Origin: Oscillospiraceae bacterium | GTDB taxonomy: Bacteria > Bacillota > Clostridia > Oscillospirales > Ruminococcaceae | Reading direction: 5' to 3' | Assembly (NCBI GenBank): GCA_031267245.1 | Contig: JAIRZL010000052.1 | Coordinates: forward strand, 1 to 39,942 | DNA length: 39,942 bases | Shown: positions 28,951 to 37,187 of the stretch, piece by piece | How positions within the stretch are numbered: the first letter of the stretch is position 1 | Layout: each line of letters begins with the position of its first letter | Notes under the pieces: generated by a model | What the model saw: only the letters and a program-made list of their open reading frames with translations | The model's database searches: none | What the model was told of the DNA's origin: nothing | Program-made: the position numbers and the translations under genes

Positions 28951-29102
28951 CGCGTTTGTCCATGCCCTTTATCCTCAGCGCCGCAAGCCGTTCCACCCAG
29001 ATTAAGAGCGGTAGAGGCACACTTTTTCTTTCGCCAACAGCTCACGACTTCAATTCTGTGGCCGCGCTTAACGCCCACCAGTGATGTTTGCTAGCAACGT
29101 AT

Positions 29103-29789
29103 TTAGGCCAAGGTTGTGTTTGGTTGCACAGCTTTTATTGCGTCTTTAAGCGTTGCCAATTTTTCTTTTGTGAAGGGTTTAAGTTGGATTTTAAAGCGGT
29201 CGCTCTCTGCAAAATCGACGGGAATTCGGTATTGATTAAGCACGTAACGAGGCAATATGAAGACGGATTCCGCCATTTCCAGATACTCTTCTTTTGTGAG
29301 ATGCGGAAGCATTGTTGTTCTTGCCTCCCAGCTGATTTTGGCGCTTTTCAATATTTCAAAGGTTGCTAGTAGTGCGCCCACATCCAGGTAGCGGCACACC
29401 GCAGGATACTGCTTCCAGGGCGCTTTGTAGTCTATTGCCACGTAATCCAACAAATTCATGTGGAGCAGAGTTTCTAAAACATGCGGGTTGCTGCCGTTTG
29501 TGTCTAGCTTGACTTTATATCCCAAACTTTTTGTATCTTTAATGAACGCCACCAAATCTTTTTGCATGGTGGGTTCGCCGCCAGAAATAACCACGCCGTC
29601 TAAAGACTTCCTACGTTTTTTTAAAAAATCCCACAGCCAATCAATTGATGTTAATGCAGAATCACGCCCAATAAGTGCCCTGTTATGGCAAAAAAAACAA
29701 TTCATATTGCAACCGCTTGTGAATAGAACTGCGCACAGAACTCCAGGGTAATCCACAGTCGAATTCGGGGCTATCCCCGCTATTTCCAC
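29103..29789 (-). CDS. Anaerobic ribonucleotide reductase activating protein-like radical SAM protein
   Basis: 'DYPGVLCAVLFTSGCNMNCFFCHNRALIG' CX3CX2C, 'GVVISGGEPTMQKDLVAFIKDTKSLGYKVKLDTNGSNP'. Confidence 0.88.
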   Translation of the reverse strand: MEIAGIAPNSTVDYPGVLCAVLFTSGCNMNCFFCHNRALIGRDSALTSIDWLWDFLKKRRKSLDGVVISGGEPTMQKDLVAFIKDTKSLGYKVKLDTNGSNPHVLETLLHMNLLDYVAIDYKAPWKQYPAVCRYLDVGALLATFEILKSAKISWEARTTMLPHLTKEEYLEMAESVFILPRYVLNQYRIPVDFAESDRFKIQLKPFTKEKLATLKDAIKAVQPNTTLA

Positions 29790-29807
29790 AGGAGTGCCCC
29801 CTTTATT

Positions 29808-32432
29808 TTAAAGATTAAAAGATTGCAATATAAGCATTGCCTCCTGCTCCAGATTGGCGATGTTTACAATCCGACCTTGAGCCAATTCTTTTTTGCCTCC
29901 GCCGCTGCCGCCCAAAGTTGTGCACAATCGCTTTATGAGCTCATCTGCGCGGCATTTTTCCATGGCTTTCCCAGACACTCCCACTAGAATGGAATTTTTT
30001 TCCCCGCCCGCAACAAGAATAAAAATACAATCCGGTAGCTTGTTTCTTAATATATCATATAAAGTTCGCACTGCCTCCAGTTTTAGATCTGAAAAAACTT
30101 GGATGATGATATTGATGCTGTTCAGTTTTTTTGCTTGCGCAGCCTGCTCTGTGGCAACCATCGCGAGTTGCTGGGCTTGTAGTTCGTTAACTTTACCTTT
30201 GGCCTCTTTCAGTTCCGCAATTATCATGGTCAGGCGATTTTCGATCTCTTTAACCCCGTTAATTTTTAATGTGTTGGCGATTGATAGCAACCTTTCATCC
30301 GTTTTGTCTAACTCATCCAAAACATTTTCCCCGGTGATTGCTTCTATTCGTCGCACCCCTGCGGCAACCGATGTCTCTGAAATGATTTTGAAAATGCCGA
30401 TTTGTGCAGAGTTTGAAACATGGGTACCGCCGCAAAGTTCTTTTGAGTAATTGCCAATGGAACAAACACGCACCATATCTGCATATTTCTCGCCGAACAA
30501 TGCCATCGCGCCAGTTTTCACGGCTTCTTCCAGCGGCATTTCTCTGATTTGAACTTCTTGGCAGGCAAAGATTATGTCGTTAACTTTTTTCTGCACCAAC
30601 GCGAGCTGTTCTTTGCTCATGGCTTCAAAATGTGCAAAATCAAACCGTAAGCGCTTATCATCCACAAGAGACCCTGCCTGAGCAACGTGCTTGCCCAGCA
30701 CTTCTTGAAGTGCCTTTTGCAGGATATGGCAGGCGGAATGATTCTTGCAGATTGATTCTCGCCGCTTTTCGTCAACACAACATTCCACCTCGTTGCCCAC
30801 CGAGACACCGCCCTCCAGCACAGATGCCGTGAGAACATGCTGACCGTTCTCTTTGCAGCTGTTAGTAATCAAAAGGCGTCCGGTTTCGCCAACAATCTGG
30901 CCAATATCGCCAACCTGGCCACCACTTGTGGAATAAAATGGAGTTTTTTCAACCACCAACCTGCAAGTTTCTCCGGCAGAAACCGAATCAATCGAACGAT
31001 CGTCTTTTGCCAATGCCAGGATCTTTGTTTTCACGCGCAGCATTGAATAGCCCACGAACTCGGTGGTTGGGATATTGTTGAACGGGTTGTTGGTGCTTTC
31101 TGACCACCCAACGGAACTTTCTTTCTTCCGCGCATCTCGGGCTGTGCTTTTCTGCGCCGCCATTAAACTGTTAAATCCCTCATGATCTAATATCATGCCG
31201 GATTCTGCGGTTATTTCTTCAACCATTTCCAGCGGGAACCCGAAAGTGTCATACAGCTTGAATGCCAGATCGCCAGGGAATACTTTTTCATTGTTTTTGC
31301 GCAGGGTTACCACAAACTCTGCCAAAAGAGATAACCCTTGGTCTATGGTTTCCATAAATTTTAATTCTTCGTTTTTGATCACATTCTTTATATGTTGCTG
31401 ATTTTCTACGAGCTCTGGGTACGCTCCCTTGCCGTGGGTAATAACTTCATTGCACAACTGGAACAGAAAAGGCTCCACGAGCCCAAGTTTCCTGCCGTGT
31501 CGCATTGCTCTTCTTAGCAGTCGGCGCAAAACATAGCCACGGCCTTCATTAGATGGCATAACTTGGTCGGAAATCAAAAACACGCTACTCCTTATGTGAT
31601 CGGTTATCACACGGATCGAGACGTCGTCTTGTGCGGCTGCTTTATAGGTTTTTTTTGTTAAAACGCACACAGCATCAACAATATTTTTTATGCTGTCCAC
31701 CTCAAAAAGATTGTCGACCTTTTGCGCAATGCACGCGATCCGCTCCAGCCCCATGCCGGTGTCTATATTCTTTTGTTCTAGCTCTGTATAATTACCCTTG
31801 CCGTCTGAATTTAATTCAGAAAAAACGATGTTCCAGAACTCCACAAATCGGTCACAATCGCAGCCTGGTTGACAATGTTTGTTGCCACAACCAAACTGTT
31901 CTCCACGGTCGAAATAGAGCTCTGTGCAAGGTCCGCAAGGCCCGGTTCCGATTTCCCAAAAGTTGTCATCTTTGCCAAGTTTTATAATGTGGTCAGCCGG
32001 AATGCCGACTTCGTTGATCCAGATTTCTTTTGCTTCGTCATCATGCTCATAGACAGAGATATAAAGCTGCTTAATAGGCATTTTTAGTTCTTGTGTAACA
32101 AACTCAAATGCCCATAATATCGCTTCTCTTTTTGAATAATCACCGAATGAAAAGTTGCCTAGCATCTCAAAGAAGGTTCCATGACGGCTGGTTTGCCCAA
32201 CTCTGTCGATATCGGGTGTTCTAATGCATTTTTGGCAGTCTGTCATACGGTTTGTTGCGCATTTTTGTTGTCCCAAAAAATATCCTTTTAAAGGCGCCAT
32301 GCCGGAATTGATCAAAAGGAGGCTGTTATCGTTTTCTGGTACAAGGGAGAAGCTGCTCATTCTAACGTGATTCTTTGCCTCAAAAAAACTCAAGAATCTT
32401 TCTCGAAGCTCATTAAGCCCTGCCCATTCCAT
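29808..32432 (-). CDS. alaS: Alanine--tRNA ligase
   Basis: 874 aa; 'LLLINSGMAPLKGYFLGQQ', 'SRHGTFFEMLGNFSFGDYSKREAI', 'KNHSACHILQKALQEVLGKHVAQAGSLV', 'SKELCGGTHVSNSAQIGIFKI'. Confidence 0.98.
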   Translation of the reverse strand: MEWAGLNELRERFLSFFEAKNHVRMSSFSLVPENDNSLLLINSGMAPLKGYFLGQQKCATNRMTDCQKCIRTPDIDRVGQTSRHGTFFEMLGNFSFGDYSKREAILWAFEFVTQELKMPIKQLYISVYEHDDEAKEIWINEVGIPADHIIKLGKDDNFWEIGTGPCGPCTELYFDRGEQFGCGNKHCQPGCDCDRFVEFWNIVFSELNSDGKGNYTELEQKNIDTGMGLERIACIAQKVDNLFEVDSIKNIVDAVCVLTKKTYKAAAQDDVSIRVITDHIRSSVFLISDQVMPSNEGRGYVLRRLLRRAMRHGRKLGLVEPFLFQLCNEVITHGKGAYPELVENQQHIKNVIKNEELKFMETIDQGLSLLAEFVVTLRKNNEKVFPGDLAFKLYDTFGFPLEMVEEITAESGMILDHEGFNSLMAAQKSTARDARKKESSVGWSESTNNPFNNIPTTEFVGYSMLRVKTKILALAKDDRSIDSVSAGETCRLVVEKTPFYSTSGGQVGDIGQIVGETGRLLITNSCKENGQHVLTASVLEGGVSVGNEVECCVDEKRRESICKNHSACHILQKALQEVLGKHVAQAGSLVDDKRLRFDFAHFEAMSKEQLALVQKKVNDIIFACQEVQIREMPLEEAVKTGAMALFGEKYADMVRVCSIGNYSKELCGGTHVSNSAQIGIFKIISETSVAAGVRRIEAITGENVLDELDKTDERLLSIANTLKINGVKEIENRLTMIIAELKEAKGKVNELQAQQLAMVATEQAAQAKKLNSINIIIQVFSDLKLEAVRTLYDILRNKLPDCIFILVAGGEKNSILVGVSGKAMEKCRADELIKRLCTTLGGSGGGKKELAQGRIVNIANLEQEAMLILQSFNL

Positions 32433-32496
32433 TTACAAACCTCCAAATTTACCTTGCAGTGATTTTATTTGACCTTTATCTTTTGCGACTGCATCT

Positions 32497-32526
32497 ATTT
32501 TACCACATAAGGTGCGACTTTTTCAA
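32497..32526 (-). promoter_or_regulatory. Putative promoter of alaS
   Basis: Minus strand TTGAAA (32526-32521), 18 nt, TAAAAT (32502-32497); GGAGGT RBS just before the ATG. Confidence 0.5.
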
Positions 32527-33103
32527 GATCGAGCAGGCAGCAAGTTACTTTCTCCTCTTTCTGCCTGCGCAAAGTTCGCTTGGAGCATCAATGTTTGTGT
32601 TTCGAATGGCAAGTTTGCGCCACAATTCTCCAATGAGAAAACTTTGCCGATTCATCAATCAGGATGGCTGGGTGCTCTCAGTGGCGTCCATTTATGGGGA
32701 GCGGGTTGCCGTGTGCGGGGTAACACAATTCCAAGGATTAGGATCTGATTTTGTGGGTTGACATTGCATAGAGGATCTTCCAAGTTTGTTGATACGCTGG
32801 ATTTGTGGCGAATTTTGCTCGCCGCAACAAGGCTATTCGGGGGTGCTTCGTGTGAATTGGTGGGGGTGCTAGGCAGGCGCCGTTCTGGCGCTCGCATCGT
32901 TGATGGGTGCGTGCTTGCGTTTCTGTTTGTAAACTTTAGGGTTCCAGCGTGCCGGATGTTTGCTGTTTGTCAAGATTTTGCAACGAGGGAGGCTTTTGGA
33001 ACTTGGCTTTAGGTCCCCCTGGTTGGCGGTTTGAAATTTGTTTTTTGTGACCGTGCGGCATTTTGCCTGGATTCCTAGGCGCAATTCTGTAAACTGCAAA
33101 GAG

Positions 33104-33148
33104 TTAACAAAAAGTTAACAACTGTAGGCGCTGACCTGTGTTACAATG
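33104..33148 (+). promoter_or_regulatory. Candidate promoter/operator upstream of the eCIS-like gene block
   Basis: Two GTTAAC palindromes (33104-33109, 33115-33120) 11 bp apart, then extended -10 TGTTACAAT (TACAAT 33143-33148). Confidence 0.4.
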
Positions 33149-33267
33149 CCACTAATAGATATTGTGCACATAAATTTATAATAATATATCGATGAATCTG
33201 TTGTTTTAGCCGCATTGCTCTCAGGTGGGGCAAGGATGGGATGTGATTGAGATCGGCAGAAAGAGAT

Positions 33268-35235
33268 ATGGGGAGCGGTAATATTCTTTTTGGTAAGTGG
33301 GCAGATTTTATAAGATATTTGTTGCGAGATCTGTTGGAGACCGCGAACAATAGTGGCGGGGAATGGCAAATTAGTGAATATAAGACTAGTGAGAATTTGA
33401 AAAGATTTGAAGAGTTAAGCAATTTGATGCTGTGCCTGGACGATGGCTTGAAATCGATTTTTGAGTTGTTTCACCTTAATGATTTTGAGAGATTTTGTTT
33501 GGTTTTGGGTTGTTTGTTTTGCGAAGATTTTTTTGCAAGAGAATTGATTCTGCAATTGCATGGTGATTTTGAGAATGGTTTGCTTTTGAGTTTTTGTCAA
33601 ACAATCTTTTGTGTTGGATTTTCTGTGACCGGTAACATTCAAGTGGAACCGTTGAGAATGAGGCTTTTGGGGTTGGAGTGGCGAAGTGGAGTCGAGGTTT
33701 TTTTCCCAAATGTTTTGGTTCGCAACTTCATAAAAGGGGTTAACTGCTTGGAGGCTTCGGTTCCCGGATTGTTGTTGCTGGATCTGCGATCAACGAAACA
33801 GCATTGGTTTGCGTCTTCGGCGCAGGGCAAGCTCAAAGATTATTTAACAAAGATACAAGGGCTTAAAACTGGAAAACATTTGTTGGTTTTGCGGGGTGGC
33901 AAGCTTGTGGGCAAAAGAACAACAATTGCGTTAGCGGCAAAAGAGAATGGGGTTGCTGTGCTGCTGGTTGATCTTTCGATCTTTGAGGGAGTTGATGCTG
34001 AACAGATAAAGAGGCTTGCATGTGATGTTTGTTTGCTGGTTGTTTTGAATGATGCCTGGTTATGTTTTGAGAACTTGGGGGCGGATTCAGAAGCCAAGAA
34101 GGTTTTTGGTTTTTTTGTTAATGCGGTGAAGCGTTATGTGAGTTTCTTCTGCTTGTTGACTTCAGAAAGACTTGATGCCAGTGAGTTTATTGGTAGCTAT
34201 ACTCTGTTTGAGCTCAGCTGGGGTTGCTTGCAGGGCAAAGAAAATATTCTTTGTTGGCGATATTTTTTAGATAAATATGATGTTCGTTTTAAGGGAAGTG
34301 ACCTTGTTGCCAGAAGGTTTCGATTTGTTGTTGGGCAGATTGAGCAGGTTGTGAAGAGGATTAAGTTGTTAGATAACCCAGAAACATCTCAAATATTGAA
34401 GATTTGCCATGAGGTTTCGGGCGAAAATTTTAAAGATAAGGCTAAAAGATTAGAAGGCTTGTTCACCTGGGACGACCTGGTTGTTACCGAAGATTGCGAA
34501 GAGGCGTTGCGCACAATTTGTGATCTTGTTAAGTTTGAAAATATTGTTTATGAAGACTTGGGTTTCGAGAGGCGCATGGCTTATGGGCGTTCGGTTTCGG
34601 CTCTGTTCTTTGGGGTTTCTGGAACTGGCAAAACCATGGCTGCGCAGGTGGTTGCCAACGAAATTGGATTGCCTCTTTATCGAGTTGATCTTTCTCAGGT
34701 AATCAGTAAATATGTTGGCGAAACTGAAAAAAGTTTAAACGATATTTTTGATATTGCGAAAAAATCCAATGTGGTGTTGTTTTTTGATGAAGCGGATGCT
34801 TTGTTTGCGAAACGGACACAGGTTGCAAATTCAAACGACAGGTTCGCCAATGTTGAAACATCGTTTTTGCTGCAGAAGGTTGAAGATTATTCTGGAGTGG
34901 TAATTCTTGCCAGCAATCTGCTTGTGAACTTCGACGAAGCTTTCAAACGACGCATAAAGGTAATGGTTCAGTTTGCCTTGCCAGACGAAGAAATGAGATT
35001 GCGGTTGTGGGTACGTGTGTTCCCAGAGCAGGTTGATACAGCTCAGTTAGACATGCAGTATTTGGCAGAAAAGTTCGAAGTCTCTGGGAGCATGATTAAG
35101 TCGGCGGCTTTGTTGGCAACTTTCTTTGCTACCCGCGAAAAGAGTCCGTTAACAATGGATCATGTGTTAAACGCATTAAAAAACGAGATGAGCAAAAGCG
35201 GACAATTGGTGCTGGATACAGATTTTGGCCTTTAG
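33268..35235 (+). CDS. AAA+ ATPase resembling eCIS (Afp15-like) ATPases
   Basis: C-terminal AAA+ core 'FFGVSGTGKTMAAQVVANEIGLPLYRVDLSQVISKYVGETEKSLNDIFDIAKKSNVVLFFDEADALFAKR'; N-terminal 'LKSIFELFHLNDFERFCLVLGCLFCEDFF' resembles the FxLsxFERxxLLL region of these ATPases. Confidence 0.85.
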   Translation: MGSGNILFGKWADFIRYLLRDLLETANNSGGEWQISEYKTSENLKRFEELSNLMLCLDDGLKSIFELFHLNDFERFCLVLGCLFCEDFFARELILQLHGDFENGLLLSFCQTIFCVGFSVTGNIQVEPLRMRLLGLEWRSGVEVFFPNVLVRNFIKGVNCLEASVPGLLLLDLRSTKQHWFASSAQGKLKDYLTKIQGLKTGKHLLVLRGGKLVGKRTTIALAAKENGVAVLLVDLSIFEGVDAEQIKRLACDVCLLVVLNDAWLCFENLGADSEAKKVFGFFVNAVKRYVSFFCLLTSERLDASEFIGSYTLFELSWGCLQGKENILCWRYFLDKYDVRFKGSDLVARRFRFVVGQIEQVVKRIKLLDNPETSQILKICHEVSGENFKDKAKRLEGLFTWDDLVVTEDCEEALRTICDLVKFENIVYEDLGFERRMAYGRSVSALFFGVSGTGKTMAAQVVANEIGLPLYRVDLSQVISKYVGETEKSLNDIFDIAKKSNVVLFFDEADALFAKRTQVANSNDRFANVETSFLLQKVEDYSGVVILASNLLVNFDEAFKRRIKVMVQFALPDEEMRLRLWVRVFPEQVDTAQLDMQYLAEKFEVSGSMIKSAALLATFFATREKSPLTMDHVLNALKNEMSKSGQLVLDTDFGL

Positions 35236-35258
35236 TTGCCTTAAGGGGGAGTGCTTTT

Positions 35259-36572
35259 TTGGATGAATTTAAACAGGAGGATAAAAATAAAGGTGCACAT
35301 ACGCAAAAGAGCCAGCCGGAAACTGTTAAGCTTTCAATTTATTCCAGCTCCAGGGTAAGGAGTGGAGACACAAGGTATGAAAACACCAAAATAAATGAGA
35401 AAGGAAGCGCAGATTTTGAGTGCGATTGGGATCAAGGGCAGGGTAAACATTTAACGAAAAGTGATCAAATAAAATGGCTTTGTCAGCTTTTCCAAAAGGT
35501 CTCTAAGATTCGCGAGTCCGATGAGCTTTGGTCGCGGGCTGGGGTCGCGCACCAAAACGCCGTTATGCAACTAGATTCAGCGCTTAGATGGCTGGTTCCT
35601 TTTTTGGAAATAAGAACGGATCAGAAGATAACTGAATTGATTACAACGGCATATTTCCAGTTAAACAGAACGAATCTTAAATTGGCGTCTGAAGATCAGG
35701 AGCGGCTTCAGTTCGTTCATTCGCTAAGTGGAGCGCACTGTAATTTAACCACTAAAGATCGGGAGCAATTACAGTTTGCTCACTTGTATGGTGATTGGGA
35801 GAGTGGTTTTAAAGGAGTTAGCAATATCTCTTCAGAGATCTGCAGACTTGCGCTTATGGAAGACAAGCATAGCTTGCCTGCTGGAATTAGGCGAATGCTT
35901 TGGTGGATTACAAGATGGGGTGTGGAGGAAGCGAAGAGAAAGGTGCAAATGCACGAACCAATTGATGTAAACGAAAATGTTACAGTGGGTGCATCTGCAT
36001 TCCAAGATGTGTTTGCTGAATACAGGAGATTAGAGCAGAGCAGGACATGGGAGCTTATGCTGTTGGACCGTAAACATGGGGCATCTAAGCAACAACGCCA
36101 TGAAACAGAGACACAGCAATATGAGTTGTCTCAAATGAAAAGCAGTACGCGAGCAGGTGGTTTGGCTTCATGCCTTTCGACCTTTAAAAGGAAAGAGCAG
36201 CCTCAAATGCAATTGTTGAGCGATTATAGAAAAACAAGTGCGCAGATCCAGCAGGGCGAAATATGGGCGTTTTATGATGAGAGGCTTGGTCGACTTAAGC
36301 AGAAGTTTGACGATCTTGTGGAAAAGCAGGGAAGAAGTTTTGAAGCCGATGAATATGGCGGAATGAATGACAGAATGTTGTTTGCTGGCTGTGTTTATGG
36401 GATTATTGAACCTCAGGTGTGGTATTACATGGGTATTTTGAGGCGGCTGGCAACAGAGGACATGGGCAGAGAGAGTAGAGTGGCAGATTTGGGGAGTTCG
36501 CCAGACAATAAAGGTAATGTCCGGTCGTATTTAAGAAGCATTTCACAGATGGCGCTAGCTGTTGTTTCTTGA
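35259..36572 (+). CDS. Orphan protein in the eCIS-like block
   Basis: 437 aa, TTG start after AAGGGGGA; 24 bp downstream of the ATPase gene; no family recognised. Confidence 0.75.
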   Translation: MDEFKQEDKNKGAHTQKSQPETVKLSIYSSSRVRSGDTRYENTKINEKGSADFECDWDQGQGKHLTKSDQIKWLCQLFQKVSKIRESDELWSRAGVAHQNAVMQLDSALRWLVPFLEIRTDQKITELITTAYFQLNRTNLKLASEDQERLQFVHSLSGAHCNLTTKDREQLQFAHLYGDWESGFKGVSNISSEICRLALMEDKHSLPAGIRRMLWWITRWGVEEAKRKVQMHEPIDVNENVTVGASAFQDVFAEYRRLEQSRTWELMLLDRKHGASKQQRHETETQQYELSQMKSSTRAGGLASCLSTFKRKEQPQMQLLSDYRKTSAQIQQGEIWAFYDERLGRLKQKFDDLVEKQGRSFEADEYGGMNDRMLFAGCVYGIIEPQVWYYMGILRRLATEDMGRESRVADLGSSPDNKGNVRSYLRSISQMALAVVS

Positions 36573-37144
36573 AATTAATATCTGTGGGTGAATTTATGAC
36601 ATTGGAAGAGGTTTTGGATTGTGCTGAAGGGGTTTTTAGAAACAATGGATTTAAAAATGTCTTTAAGAAGCAAATTGAGCTAGAGGAGCGGCGATGCAAC
36701 CGGGTGTTAATTGCCACATCTAATCTGGGAACAAATTTACGTTATGCGGATGTTGTTTATTCGGTTTGCCATGTGGGTGGAGACGAGCATCTGGAGATTT
36801 TTAGATTCGATGTGGAAGTTGACGGACCAGCTGTAACCGAGCATTTCTTGCGGTTGTGCGAATATGTTTCTTTAATAGCACCGTATCTGTTGTTGGGGGC
36901 GCTCTGGGTTGTGAGGGGTGAATGTAATGTTAGAATCCATTTGAGTTACGATGCTGTGGTTAATCCGGATCTTGGTGAAGCGTTTGTGAGGAGCCTGGTC
37001 TCTTTTGTTTTGTCTGCGCTTTCTGCTGATTTGGTTTTGTTGGCTGGGCGTTTTTTTGAGATTGCCGTTGGCAGTTTTGAGATTTTGGAGAATGAAGGAT
37101 TGTTCAAAGAAGATTTGGAGCGGCTGGGTTGTTTTCGCAATTAA
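36569..37144 (+). CDS. Hypothetical protein, possibly YbjN/CesT-like fold
   Basis: 191 aa, start overlaps the previous stop; alternating 'HLEIFRFDVEVDGPAVTEHFLRLCEYVSLIAPYLLLGALWVV' pattern. Confidence 0.7.
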   Translation: MKLISVGEFMTLEEVLDCAEGVFRNNGFKNVFKKQIELEERRCNRVLIATSNLGTNLRYADVVYSVCHVGGDEHLEIFRFDVEVDGPAVTEHFLRLCEYVSLIAPYLLLGALWVVRGECNVRIHLSYDAVVNPDLGEAFVRSLVSFVLSALSADLVLLAGRFFEIAVGSFEILENEGLFKEDLERLGCFRN

Positions 37145-37187
37145 GATCTTAACCTTGGAAAGTTTTCAAAGGAAGTGAAGTGGAAAT

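Noticed and set aside
29893-30450. 185-aa plus-strand ORF and other antisense ORFs such as 17222-17704 (-), 37595-38116 (-) and 5371-6036 (-)
   Set aside because: They lie antisense to well-supported genes (alaS, nusA, the 598-aa gene, glyS) and have no recognisable domain.
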